A stretch of DNA of 64,000 nucleotides, taken from contig JAQWOH010000040.1 in assembly GCA_029245955.1 (NCBI GenBank), positions 1 to 64,000 on the forward strand. The letters are read 5' to 3'. Origin of the DNA: Fuerstiella sp. GTDB taxonomy: Bacteria > Planctomycetota > Planctomycetia > Planctomycetales > Planctomycetaceae. The notes under the pieces were generated by a model. The model did not search any database and was not told the DNA's origin. It saw nothing but the letters and a program-made list of their open reading frames with translations. The position numbers and the translations under genes were made by a program. Positions 35,518 to 44,324 of this stretch are shown here, one piece after another. Numbering within the stretch: position 1 is the stretch's first letter; each line of letters begins with the position of its first letter.

Positions 35518-37607
35518 AGCGGCAGCATAACCTCAAACACCGTTCCTGACGAATCGCTGGTGCACGTGACCTTACCGTTGAGCTGTCGTACGCGTTCGCC
35601 CACAAGATACAGGCCCAATCCGGTGCCGCCCGGCTTGCCTGTCACGAAGGGCAGAAAAATCCGGTCCTGTATTTCCGGTTCCACTCCGCCACCACTGTCG
35701 CGAACCGCGAATACTACTGCCGCGCCTCTGAGTTCTGTAGTAATCAGAACGTGCGAATTCTTCCCCTGTGCGGCCGCTTCGATGGCGTTCTTGATCAGGT
35801 TGAACAGAATCTCACTGAGTGTCGCATCAGTGGCAGCCACGACGGTTTCTCCAAGATGCAGTTCCGTGCTGACCTGCACGCCGCGTTGTCGAGCCAGGTG
35901 TATGAGAATGTGAAGCAACCGGTCAATGACGCGATCGGGAGCAACACCAACGTGTGTCGCATCGGCAGGCCGCGAAAAGTCAAGCAGTCGCTGCGTCGTT
36001 GCCGTCAACCGATCGATTTCGGCAACGATCAGTTCCACATCTTTCGAATGTTCGCCGTCTCCACCCATATCTTCCTGCAGCAGTGTTGCGATGGTCCGCA
36101 TGGAAGACAGGGGGTTTCGAATCTCGTGGGCCAGCGATCCGGACAGCAGTCCCAGCACCGACAGTTTCTCCTGCTGGACCGCGCGACGCTCAGCGGACTG
36201 CCGAGCGTCTTCGAGCTGTCGGTTGTGAATCGTGGCAGCGAACTGATCCACCAGCATGCCCGTGGCGTTCAACTGCTCATCCTGAAGGCGATCACCACTG
36301 ACTGGTGTCCCCAGCAGCAAGAACCCATGAATATCCTGGTATTCGATCCGAAACGCGGCGATCAGGTCAAGGTCTCGCAGCATTGCCAACTGTCGTCGAT
36401 TCGTACACCGGGAACTGTCGACCCAGCGGTCAAATTCTGTACCGGCCAGGACCTCTGCAGCGTTCGCAATCGCATCGTTTGAGAATGCCGGTTCGGCCGG
36501 AGCATTCGTCGCTGAAACAATCCGGCTGAGCGGCTCCTCGAGCTTCAGGCATGAGCCACGCAACCTCAAGGCGTCGCAAATTCCGTGCGTAAACCATTCA
36601 GCAACAACCCCCACGTCTTCCGTCGCTCTGCGGGAAAGTTCGACGGATAACTGCCTTGTGGCGTCCCGAGCCACCACGACGTCACCACCGACAAGATAGC
36701 TGAGCCCTTCGCGAACTCGCTGACGCAATGGCTGATAGGCCAGCACCATCGCCACCAGCAACAAGCCCTCCACGACGACAAAGTCAAATTGAAACTCTTC
36801 GCTGAAACGACTCATCAACGGCGAAATCGTCAGCCGGTGCAGGTAAAACACGGACAGTAAAATGGCCCCGTAGACAAGAGTGCGTTCGAACACCAGCGGC
36901 AACAGTCGGCGACGAAAGATGTACCACGCAAACACAAGTGTCGGTGCCAGTGGTGAAAGATTCGTAACAAGACGAAGCACTGGCTCATATGTGGCCACTG
37001 ATGACGTCGCGGTGTACCAGATCGTCAGCAATGTGACAGCCACAAGACCTACAGAAAAATTTACCAGGAATCGCGCCGCGGCAAAAGATTCGCCCAGCTT
37101 GTGACGGCCGCGCACGAACAGGCCGGCGGTCAGCAGATTGGCGAAGACCTGCCAGATAAGATACGGTGACTGGAACCTGCTGGTCGCAATCATGAAGTCG
37201 CGGCTGCCTGATCGCCCGATTTCCGTAGACACCGCCACGATAAACAGCACGGGAATATAGGTCAGCAGATAGCGACGATTCGGGGGGGGGTGGGCGATGG
37301 CTCCTGTTCGCTGGATACGAAGTCCAGCGTGAAGGATCGCACAGCTGAGCAGCAACAGGCCGCCGGCCATGGTCGTCATGCATGTGGTATCAAGCCACGC
37401 CGCAGTTGTCCCCCTGGTTTCACGCAGCAGAGCGTGAAGGAAACTGCCCAGATGCCACGACGTGGCTCCGAGTAACGCCCACTTCAGCCAGATTGCTGTC
37501 AGTGGACGGTTAACCCGTTCCAGCACAACCAGCAGCAGCACCGTATCGATGACGGCGGCAAACCCCACGCAGAAGAGTTCGATTTGCGGCGGCATTGGAG
37601 ATAACAC
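35514..37607 (-). CDS. Membrane sensor histidine kinase
   Basis: 697 residues from GTG 37607 (ATG 37595 is an alternative; neither has a strong ribosome binding site). Residues about 10-300 hold eight or nine membrane segments. A GAF-like cytosolic stretch spans about 305-465. The dimerisation domain has LAHEIRNPLSSMRTIATLL with the phospho-accepting histidine at 494, and the ATPase domain has NLIKNAIEAA (N box), FAVRDSGGGV (G1) and GKPGGTGLGLYLV (G2). The ligand is unknown. It is cognate to the coupled regulator. A run of nine identical G/C bases (37282-37290) lies in the coding sequence at HPPPNRR. It starts 68 bases after phnX. Confidence 0.95.
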   Translation of the reverse strand: MLSPMPPQIELFCVGFAAVIDTVLLLVVLERVNRPLTAIWLKWALLGATSWHLGSFLHALLRETRGTTAAWLDTTCMTTMAGGLLLLSCAILHAGLRIQRTGAIAHPPPNRRYLLTYIPVLFIVAVSTEIGRSGSRDFMIATSRFQSPYLIWQVFANLLTAGLFVRGRHKLGESFAAARFLVNFSVGLVAVTLLTIWYTATSSVATYEPVLRLVTNLSPLAPTLVFAWYIFRRRLLPLVFERTLVYGAILLSVFYLHRLTISPLMSRFSEEFQFDFVVVEGLLLVAMVLAYQPLRQRVREGLSYLVGGDVVVARDATRQLSVELSRRATEDVGVVAEWFTHGICDALRLRGSCLKLEEPLSRIVSATNAPAEPAFSNDAIANAAEVLAGTEFDRWVDSSRCTNRRQLAMLRDLDLIAAFRIEYQDIHGFLLLGTPVSGDRLQDEQLNATGMLVDQFAATIHNRQLEDARQSAERRAVQQEKLSVLGLLSGSLAHEIRNPLSSMRTIATLLQEDMGGDGEHSKDVELIVAEIDRLTATTQRLLDFSRPADATHVGVAPDRVIDRLLHILIHLARQRGVQVSTELHLGETVVAATDATLSEILFNLIKNAIEAAAQGKNSHVLITTELRGAAVVFAVRDSGGGVEPEIQDRIFLPFVTGKPGGTGLGLYLVGERVRQLNGKVTCTSDSSGTVFEVMLPL

Positions 37608-37675
37608 GAGATTGAGAAATTGAAGCAGCCCCCTTCATTATAGCTACACATACGGGGAATGCTGTCGAGTCTTCA

Positions 37676-38530
37676 TCAACACCCAAGGCAAGGCGTCCAT
37701 ACAGCTGCCGTCAGGTGTATCAGGGCCTTTCGCCACAAGCCAGTCGGGCATGGATATCCTTCGATGTCGGCGATGGACTCGATGACGTAGTGCGCACCAG
37801 CTTCGCGCAGCTTCTGGCTGCTGATTGAAACTCGACGCTGAATTTCGTCTTCAGAGAGGCTGGCTGACTCTTCCAGCGAATTGATAAGCATGTAGTTGCT
37901 GTAGCGCGACACGCCTACCGCCCAGCAGTCTGCGTTAAGGCCTTCGCCAACGCCACCCACAGTGTCGTCCACTTTGACCACCGATTCAATCGGCCAGATC
38001 TCCAGCAGGTCAAGGTTCCTGTACACCATAAGTAGTTTCGGACGGGCCCCGTTCAGGACTTCATCGCCGGCCACAGTCGCATCGGGGGTGAATCCCTGTT
38101 TGATCGCCGCTTCTAGCAGTACGTCCACCATCACCCGCGTGAAGCCGGTCGAGACACCGATCCTGATACCCTGCTGCTGCATCCGCTGAGTGACTTCGGC
38201 AACCTCGGGCAGCAAGTCCGTGTATTGCGGCAGACAGGCAACCTGTGCAGAGACGAAGTCGCCAAACATCCTGTCTACGTCGCTTTGATCGGGATACCTG
38301 CCGTGAACGGCCTGCCACCGTTCCCGAATGACGGGATCCAGCGTCAATTGTTCAATGTGCAGGTCCTTGCGCAGTCCCATCGGGCCACGCGCTTCGTTCA
38401 TCGAAATTTCAACGCCCTGATTTCGGAAGACTTCAGCAAACACAACGGCCGGAGCAATGACGTACGCATCGGCGGTGGTACCTGACCAGTCCAGCACGAG
38501 TCCTTTGACCTGTCCTCGGTAATCTGACAT
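37676..38530 (-). CDS. phnX: Phosphonoacetaldehyde hydrolase
   Basis: PhnX, a HAD-superfamily enzyme, cleaves the C-P bond of phosphonoacetaldehyde to acetaldehyde and phosphate through a Schiff-base lysine. With ATG 38530 as start (GGAGAG upstream), D14 in LVLDWSGTTAD is the nucleophile and K55 in GPMGLRKDLHIEQL is the Schiff-base residue, both near the positions known for the Bacillus enzyme (12 and 53). VKVDDTVGGVGEGLNADCW (later motif) carries the Mg-binding Asp pair. The length, about 284 residues, is typical apart from a slightly long C-terminal tail ending in PCLGC. No phnW aminotransferase is adjacent, and the neighbours are two dehydrogenases. Confidence 0.95.
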   Translation of the reverse strand: MSDYRGQVKGLVLDWSGTTADAYVIAPAVVFAEVFRNQGVEISMNEARGPMGLRKDLHIEQLTLDPVIRERWQAVHGRYPDQSDVDRMFGDFVSAQVACLPQYTDLLPEVAEVTQRMQQQGIRIGVSTGFTRVMVDVLLEAAIKQGFTPDATVAGDEVLNGARPKLLMVYRNLDLLEIWPIESVVKVDDTVGGVGEGLNADCWAVGVSRYSNYMLINSLEESASLSEDEIQRRVSISSQKLREAGAHYVIESIADIEGYPCPTGLWRKALIHLTAAVWTPCLGC

Positions 38531-38634
38531 TCGGAAGAACTCTCCGAAAAACTGGATTGGTGACATGAACGGCATAACGTCAGCCGCAAATTTCTGAGCA
38601 ACGCCGGATTCGAGTACGGACCAGCGTCTACGGG

Positions 38635-40143
38635 TTATTCAGCGGGTATTGGGTCCTCTTCCGGCCAATAGCGCTCGGTAACGATCTTGCTCTCGGTAAA
38701 AAAGCGGACGACTTCTTTGCTCTGCCCCTTAATGTCAGCAAAGATGCTGCCTCTCATTCCGCCGAATGGCAGATAGGCGACCGGAGCCGGAATGCCGACG
38801 TTGACGCCGATCATTCCGGCCAGCGTTTCCGTTTTGAACCGCCGTGCCCAGTAACCATTCTGCGTGTAGATGGAAGCACCGTTGCCGTACTCATGCTGAT
38901 TGATGGCCGTGATGGCACCGTCGAGAGAGTCAAATTTCAAAATGATCACGACGGGCCCGAAGATCTCCGTCCGCTCCAGCGTCGACCCAGGCTGCACATC
39001 GGCCAGAACTGTCGGACCTATGAAATGTCCGTCTTCGCAACCTGAGATTTGTATGCCGCGACCATCCAGCAACAGCGTCGCACCTTCTTCGATACCCACC
39101 TGAATCAGACTCTGAATCCGCCGTTTCGCGTCATCACTGATGACAGGGCCAATGGCCTGCGCATCATCCATAAAGTGGTCGTCCAGCGGATTACCGACGT
39201 TCACGGACTTTGCCACAGCGGTGAACTGATCGCACACCTGTCGGTATGTCTGATCCCCCACGCAGGCGATCACGGATGCGGCCATGCAGCGCTGCCCGGC
39301 ACAGCCCAGACAGCTGGTCAGCATGTTCTGAACAACACGATCCAGTTTTGCGTCCGGCATGACAACCAAGTAGTTTTTGGCCGATCCCAGTGCCTGGCAG
39401 CGTTTGCCCGTTCGTGCGCAGGCTTCTGCAATCTTCCGTGCGACGGGCGACGATCCCACAAACGAGATCCCATCGACATCCGCATGTTCCACCAACGCCT
39501 GGCTGGCAATCTTATCGCCATTGACGAGATTGATAACGCCTGGCGGGAAGCCGCATCTTTCGATCAGTCTGAAATGAGCCTGCATCGTCAGCGGGACCTG
39601 CTCAGAGCATTTCAGCACGAAAGTGTTCCCGGAAGCAACGGCATAGGGCAGAAACCAGAACGGCACCATCGCGGGAAAATTGAAAGGAGCAATCATACCG
39701 AACACACCGATCGGCAGGCGAAGAACTTCACCATCGATGTCGGCCGCACAGTTGGTGACGTTTTCGCCCTGCATCAAAGTCGGCATACCGCACGCAACAT
39801 CCACGTTTTCGATCGCTCGCTTCATCTCCGCACGAGCGTCAGGCAGACTCTTGCCCATTTCTTCGGTGATCTGTCGGGCGAGATCTTCGAAGTTTTCTCG
39901 CATCAATTGAGCCAGCATCCGCATATGACTGCAGCGCTCGGCCACGGGCGTCCGGCTCCATTCTCCAAATGCAGTGCGTGCCGCCGCCACTGCATGATCG
40001 ACGTCCGCTGCGCCGGACAACGGCACCCTGGCAAGTATCCGCCCGTCACTCGGATTCTGCACGTCGACAGAATCTTCGGCAGCCGGTGTGACCCAGCGGC
40101 CATCGACATGATTCTGCAGCAGGGAAGGGTTGTTGGAGTCCAC
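38635..40143 (-). CDS. CoA-acylating (MmsA-type) aldehyde dehydrogenase
   Basis: About 502 residues of the methylmalonate-semialdehyde dehydrogenase branch, which makes acyl-CoA. The catalytic cysteine lies in GCAGQRCMAAS at about residue 286, close to the position known for MmsA. Other landmarks are IGVFGMIAPFNFPAMVPFWF, GFPPGVINLVNG, GSAKNYLVVMPDA and IGVNVGIPAPVAYLPFGG. GTG 40143 or 40152 is the likely start, because homology begins at VDGRWV and an AAAGGA lies nearby; the frame is open to 40353 but that part overlaps the alcohol dehydrogenase gene. Next to phnX it could turn acetaldehyde into acetyl-CoA, or act on phosphonoacetaldehyde; the former is my preference. Confidence 0.9.
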   Translation of the reverse strand: MDSNNPSLLQNHVDGRWVTPAAEDSVDVQNPSDGRILARVPLSGAADVDHAVAAARTAFGEWSRTPVAERCSHMRMLAQLMRENFEDLARQITEEMGKSLPDARAEMKRAIENVDVACGMPTLMQGENVTNCAADIDGEVLRLPIGVFGMIAPFNFPAMVPFWFLPYAVASGNTFVLKCSEQVPLTMQAHFRLIERCGFPPGVINLVNGDKIASQALVEHADVDGISFVGSSPVARKIAEACARTGKRCQALGSAKNYLVVMPDAKLDRVVQNMLTSCLGCAGQRCMAASVIACVGDQTYRQVCDQFTAVAKSVNVGNPLDDHFMDDAQAIGPVISDDAKRRIQSLIQVGIEEGATLLLDGRGIQISGCEDGHFIGPTVLADVQPGSTLERTEIFGPVVIILKFDSLDGAITAINQHEYGNGASIYTQNGYWARRFKTETLAGMIGVNVGIPAPVAYLPFGGMRGSIFADIKGQSKEVVRFFTESKIVTERYWPEEDPIPAE

Positions 40144-40219
40144 CAAGATCACAGGTCCTTTATCAGTCAGAGAAGGGTGACGTTGATACTCTGGAGGACA
40201 GAGTATCCGCAGGTCAGGG

Positions 40220-41392
40220 TCAACTTGCTCCCGGCTTCCCCGGTACACAGTTTTTCGTGAGCAAGCTGAGCAAAGAATCCGACGTGGCACGCCGCGGATT
40301 ATTGGACAGGCGACGGGCATCCACGCGGGACACCAGCCGCTGAAGACTGGCATCGGTCCTGATTCCCACCAGCGCCAGCGAGTTCGGACAGCCAGTGGCG
40401 GAAATCAGTTTCTCAATCCTGCGGCAGGCGGCTGCAACACTATCGACGCCCAGCAGCTCGACGATGAGTCCGATTCGTCTGAGAACATGTTCAGGACCAC
40501 GGGGATCCGCACAGTCGAGTTCCGCAACTTGCGCGTTGTAAGCCAGCATCGAACTAAGCGTTACGGCGACTGCAATACCGTGAGGAACACCGTATTCCGA
40601 CGTAATAAAATATGAAAGAGCGTGAGAAGCGGTCGTCTTACTAATATTGATTGCCTTCCCGGCCAGATGAGATGCTCGACACATGTTCTGGCGAATACGT
40701 GCCGTTGGAGCGTGTATCGCATCCACCAGCGAGCTGATTGAAAGTCGCGCCGACTGAATCGCGTATTCTATAGATTCGTCTGTGGCACCGACCGCCCAGA
40801 TCGATTCGATCGCCTGACAGAAAGCATCCAGTCCGGTCGACGCTGTAACGCCGGCGGGCAGACTGTGAGTGAGTGTCGAGTCGACGATTGCATAGTCAGG
40901 CAGCAGCACGTCATCTGCCACCGAATATTTTTCTCCATCAACATAGGCGACAGCAAAATGTGTCGCCTCACTTCCGGTGCCGGCAGTGGTCGGTGCGGCA
41001 ATCAGCGGCGGGCCGCTGCGATGAATTGCGGACTTGCCCACAATAATGTCGCGCGCCGATTCGTCCTGACAGGACAGCGTTCCAATAAGCTTGCCCAGAT
41101 CAATCGCCGTCCCCCCCCCCAGTGCGATGACCAGTTCCGGATCGGCATCACGAAACTGCTCGATACCTCGCTCAATGTCATGAAGCTTGGGGTTCAGATC
41201 GAATCCTGTAAATCGGGTAACAGCTCGATCCTGAAAACATGGCTCCAGCACGGTCGCTGCACCTGACGCAGCATAAGCAGATTCATCGACAACAAAATAC
41301 AAACGGCTGGCAGAAAATCGACCAATAATCGCCCCGACTTCCGCCAGTGCGCCGTCCTGCAGATGAACGACATACGGATCGACCTGGCTCAT
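40220..41392 (-). CDS. Iron-containing alcohol dehydrogenase, phosphonate-type
   Basis: About 390 residues from ATG 41392 (MSQVDPYVVH). It belongs to the group III Fe-dependent dehydrogenases: VIALGGGTAIDLGKLIG is the NAD-binding glycine motif, and APTTAGTGSEATHFAVAYVD is the pattern I associate with phosphonoacetaldehyde reductases. The metal site would be formed by STGLDAFCQAIES, ASHALSYF and GVPHG. In other pathways the homologue reduces phosphonoacetaldehyde to 2-hydroxyethylphosphonate; beside phnX it could run the other way. A run of ten identical bases (41111-41120) encodes the glycine motif. It is first in the minus-strand run and divergent from the MFS gene. Confidence 0.9.
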   Translation of the reverse strand: MSQVDPYVVHLQDGALAEVGAIIGRFSASRLYFVVDESAYAASGAATVLEPCFQDRAVTRFTGFDLNPKLHDIERGIEQFRDADPELVIALGGGTAIDLGKLIGTLSCQDESARDIIVGKSAIHRSGPPLIAAPTTAGTGSEATHFAVAYVDGEKYSVADDVLLPDYAIVDSTLTHSLPAGVTASTGLDAFCQAIESIWAVGATDESIEYAIQSARLSISSLVDAIHAPTARIRQNMCRASHLAGKAINISKTTASHALSYFITSEYGVPHGIAVAVTLSSMLAYNAQVAELDCADPRGPEHVLRRIGLIVELLGVDSVAAACRRIEKLISATGCPNSLALVGIRTDASLQRLVSRVDARRLSNNPRRATSDSLLSLLTKNCVPGKPGAS

Positions 41393-41551
41393 TTTCAAGA
41401 TGCCTGTTCCATTGTGGAATTGGTTGCGGCTTGTGATCCGTGCAATGGAGATTTGGCAGTCGGCCGCCTCACTGCCTGTCAGCAACGGGCATCCGGAGAT
41501 TCAACCCACAGATTGTACGCAGCATGAACAAAGAGTAGGGTGTACACGTAT

Positions 41552-41602
41552 TGTGATTTTAAATCAACACGGCGGTACATGAACTGTGATTTTCGATCAA
41601 CA
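41552..41602. promoter_or_regulatory. Pair of operator-like repeats in divergent promoter
   Basis: Two near-identical 18-base copies lie at 41552-41569 (TGTGATTTTAAATCAACA) and 41585-41602 (TGTGATTTTCGATCAACA), differing at two bases and starting 33 bases apart, about three helical turns. The first contains the perfect inverted repeat TGATTT-T-AAATCA; the second keeps TGAT and ATCA. They sit between the divergent alcohol dehydrogenase and MFS genes, so a dimeric repressor or activator binding both is plausible. I saw no clear sigma-54 -24/-12 pair between 41393 and 41585. Confidence 0.55.
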
Positions 41603-42935
41603 ACCACAAGACACCGGTGACAGTTCGTCTGTAGTCGGCACTTCCATGATTGATCAGCATTCAGTCAGCAACACTGCGCCGGGCCACGAAACAAATCAGT
41701 TTCGTACAGCCCAATGGCGTATGCTGCTGGCGACCATGTTCTGCTACCTGTTTTACTATACCGGCCGACAGACTTTTGGGTTTGCCATTCCAGGAATTCA
41801 GGAGGAACTGGGGCTGTCCAAAGTAACACTGGGCTGGATCAGCGCAGCCATGCTGTGGACTTATGCGCTGGGTCAGACGGTTAACGGTAACCTCGGTGAC
41901 AGATTCGGTGGACGTTGCCTGATGAGCCTCGGGGCAATCCTGTCCTGCATCCTCAACTGGATTGTCAGCATCGGCACGAACTGGGCGGGGCTTGGCTTTC
42001 CGTGGGCAGCTAACGGTTATGCGCAATCAATGGGCTGGGCTCCGGGCAGTCGCGTGCTGTCGAACTGGTGGCCCCATAGAAATCGTGGAAAAGTGTACGG
42101 AGCATACGTGTTTGCGGCCGGTATGGCGTCGGTCCTGGCTTTTGCAACATCAACGCTGATCCTGGAACTGGATTTGGGCTGGCGGTGGATCTTTCGCCTG
42201 CCCGTGCTGCTGCTTCTGCTCGGCGGCGTCAGCTATTATTTTCTGGCCCGCGATCGACCGGAAGACATGGGATTTTCGTCGCTGCGTTCAGACAAGGACG
42301 GCGAGACACCGAATCACAGCCATCCCAATGCTGAAGTTGGGGCGGTCGAATCGTCGTGGGATCGATACCGTTACGTTCTTTCGAATCGTGCGTTCCTGAT
42401 TGCCAGCGTGTCAATCGGCTTTCAGAATCTGGCACGTTACGGTCTGCTGATCTGGGTGCCCGTACATTTTCTGGGAGAGGACTGGAAGAACTCCGAAACA
42501 AGGTGGGTGAGCATTGCTCTGCCCATCGGTATGGCTTTGGGTGCAATGACAAATGGCTGGTTGTCTGATCGCTTCTTTCGCTCGAATCGCTCACGCGTGA
42601 TTGGACTGTTCATGCTGCTGGCCGCCGGCTGTTCTCTGATCATGTTCCTGCTGCCTCAGGATCATGTATTGAGTGTCCCGATGCTGTTCTTAACAGGTTT
42701 TTTTGCGTACGGTCCACAATCGGCTTTCTGGGCACTGTGTCCTGATCTGCTGGGAAAGGAGCGGGCCGGCACCGGAACCGGCATAATGAATACGTTCGCT
42801 TACGCATTTGCAGGCCTGGGTGAGCCACTGATTGGCTTGATGATTGAGACACACGACCAGACAGAGCTGATCTTTGCCGTGGTTGCCGCAGCATGCCTGA
42901 TCGGAGCGGTGATTTCTCCCTTTATTCGTCGGTGA
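41586..42935 (+). CDS. OPA-family MFS transporter
   Basis: Up to 449 residues with about twelve membrane segments, of the organophosphate:phosphate antiporter type (GlpT/UhpT/UhpC). FCYLFYYTGRQTFGFAIPGI, LGLSKVTLGWISAAML and GYAQSMGWAPGSRVLSNWWP correspond to conserved OPA stretches, the last matching the family's GxxQGxGWPPxxRxLxxWF signature. The GTG at 41586 lies inside the second operator-like repeat, so the ATG at 41646 (removing 20 residues) is a credible true start. OPA carriers exchange phosphorylated compounds for phosphate. Divergent from the phnX-containing genes, it may import a phosphonate, which is inference from context. Confidence 0.93.
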   Translation: MIFDQQPQDTGDSSSVVGTSMIDQHSVSNTAPGHETNQFRTAQWRMLLATMFCYLFYYTGRQTFGFAIPGIQEELGLSKVTLGWISAAMLWTYALGQTVNGNLGDRFGGRCLMSLGAILSCILNWIVSIGTNWAGLGFPWAANGYAQSMGWAPGSRVLSNWWPHRNRGKVYGAYVFAAGMASVLAFATSTLILELDLGWRWIFRLPVLLLLLGGVSYYFLARDRPEDMGFSSLRSDKDGETPNHSHPNAEVGAVESSWDRYRYVLSNRAFLIASVSIGFQNLARYGLLIWVPVHFLGEDWKNSETRWVSIALPIGMALGAMTNGWLSDRFFRSNRSRVIGLFMLLAAGCSLIMFLLPQDHVLSVPMLFLTGFFAYGPQSAFWALCPDLLGKERAGTGTGIMNTFAYAFAGLGEPLIGLMIETHDQTELIFAVVAAACLIGAVISPFIRR

Positions 42936-43242
42936 CTGAACTTGTGGCAGCAGACGTTTTGGTGGGGACCACTTTCCCGCTGCTCAGGACAAAGTTGGAA
43001 TTCCATTCAATGCATGCATCCTGTCGAACCAGCTCAGAGAATGCGTTCCGTGCGATTCGACCGCCAACTGACATTCAAGAATAGTTTTCAGAAATCTGTG
43101 GTCATGGGGCTGGTGGGAAACCCACATTAGCAGGAGAAAGACGTTTATCCTGTCCACCAGCCAGCGTGCAACGCTGTAAGCCGTTGGGACGGACACCGAC
43201 AGGACACTGCCATTGAACACGCGATTCCTGTCGCGGTGGTGA
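42936..43242. other. Convergent intergenic region
   Basis: This 307-base gap separates the convergent MFS and VanZ-like genes. The short frames in it (such as minus 42984-43220) lack ribosome binding sites and family resemblance. I see no strong hairpin with a T-tract, so no terminator can be named. Confidence 0.4.
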
Positions 43243-44247
43243 TTATTCCAGACGAAGGTTGTCCACGAAGAATCCTGCGCGTTCCTTCAGCCCTGAGGCA
43301 AACACCTCCACGAGTGAGATCTGATCCATTTGCATGCTGCGGTTTTTCGGCGCCTGGCGGATGTCCGAGACGGCAATTGCCACGGTCCTGACTTCGCCCG
43401 AGGCCAGCACAACATTTCGGCTGAATCGATCACTGCGTCCCATGCCACTCAAGCCGTGTTGACGATCCTGAACCTTGACTGTCAGAGTTAGAGGCGTGTC
43501 GGCAGGGTTACGAAAATCGACAGCAAACATCTGGTATCCCTGCCAGTCTGCAGCCGGCCAGAAAAAAGAAAGACTCGGATATCTGGCAGCTTGCAGCTGA
43601 ACTTTCAATGAATGTTCGCCGTCGGTGGACCATTCCGTGGACCGCGTCATCGTTGCGTTTCTGACTTTCCAGCTGCCAAGTTCAAGAGGACGTTCGAAAG
43701 ATGCCAACTGTGGCATCAGACGCAACTGGTCCACACAATCGCGAATGTTCATCAGTGGAGTAAAGCTGGTGGCGGCCAGCACCAAAATGACGATCAGAAC
43801 AGAAAGACCTCGTTTCAGGACGGACGAGCCTGTTCCACTGATCCAGACGAATGCCGCCAACAGACCGGCCGAATTTGCGGCCACATCTTTCAGACTGGGG
43901 CTGCGTCCCGCGAAGGCCTGCAGGACTTCCGCCACAATCCCCAGCACCATCAACAGACTGGCAACAGCAGCCGTGCGGGCGACCGTCATCGGCAGGACTG
44001 TGGCAATACGATTCGACGGTCCAATGGCCGACGGATCCAGCAGCCCCACAATTATCAGAAACATGCAGAAGAACGTTGGTGCATGAGCAAGATTAAAGAT
44101 GTGCCCCCACAGACGCCCTTCGACAGGAAACGGGAAGACGAGTGCAATTGCAACAACCGCCAGAACAAGAACGGCCAGACGGAGCCGCCCTGCGAGCAGG
44201 GACCCGACTGTGAGAAAGGACTGTCGCGGCGTATCAGAATGAGACAT
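43243..44247 (-). CDS. VanZ-like membrane protein with beta-sandwich C-terminus
   Basis: About 334 residues. The first 170 hold four or five membrane segments in a VanZ-like layout: the helix ending VFPFPVEGRLWGHIFNLAHAP (in part), then a later VLGIVAEVLQAFAGRSPSLKDVAANSAGL (in part), which is the VanZ signature E-x-x-Q-x-x-x-x-R-x-x-x-x-D-x-x-x-N. The last about 130 residues look like a carbohydrate-binding-type beta sandwich (STDGEHSLKVQLQAARYPSL, MFAVDFRNPADTPLTLTVKV, FVDNLRLE). The function of the VanZ family is mostly unknown beyond teicoplanin resistance. ATG 44247 is preferred; the open frame to 44286 adds 13 basic residues. Confidence 0.78.
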   Translation of the reverse strand: MSHSDTPRQSFLTVGSLLAGRLRLAVLVLAVVAIALVFPFPVEGRLWGHIFNLAHAPTFFCMFLIIVGLLDPSAIGPSNRIATVLPMTVARTAAVASLLMVLGIVAEVLQAFAGRSPSLKDVAANSAGLLAAFVWISGTGSSVLKRGLSVLIVILVLAATSFTPLMNIRDCVDQLRLMPQLASFERPLELGSWKVRNATMTRSTEWSTDGEHSLKVQLQAARYPSLSFFWPAADWQGYQMFAVDFRNPADTPLTLTVKVQDRQHGLSGMGRSDRFSRNVVLASGEVRTVAIAVSDIRQAPKNRSMQMDQISLVEVFASGLKERAGFFVDNLRLE

Positions 44248-44324
44248 CGTACGATCTCGTTTGACAACCGTGAGCCGACGAGTCACCGGAATCCTCGCGT
44301 CCAGGTTCCGGCAGCCCGTTCGGA

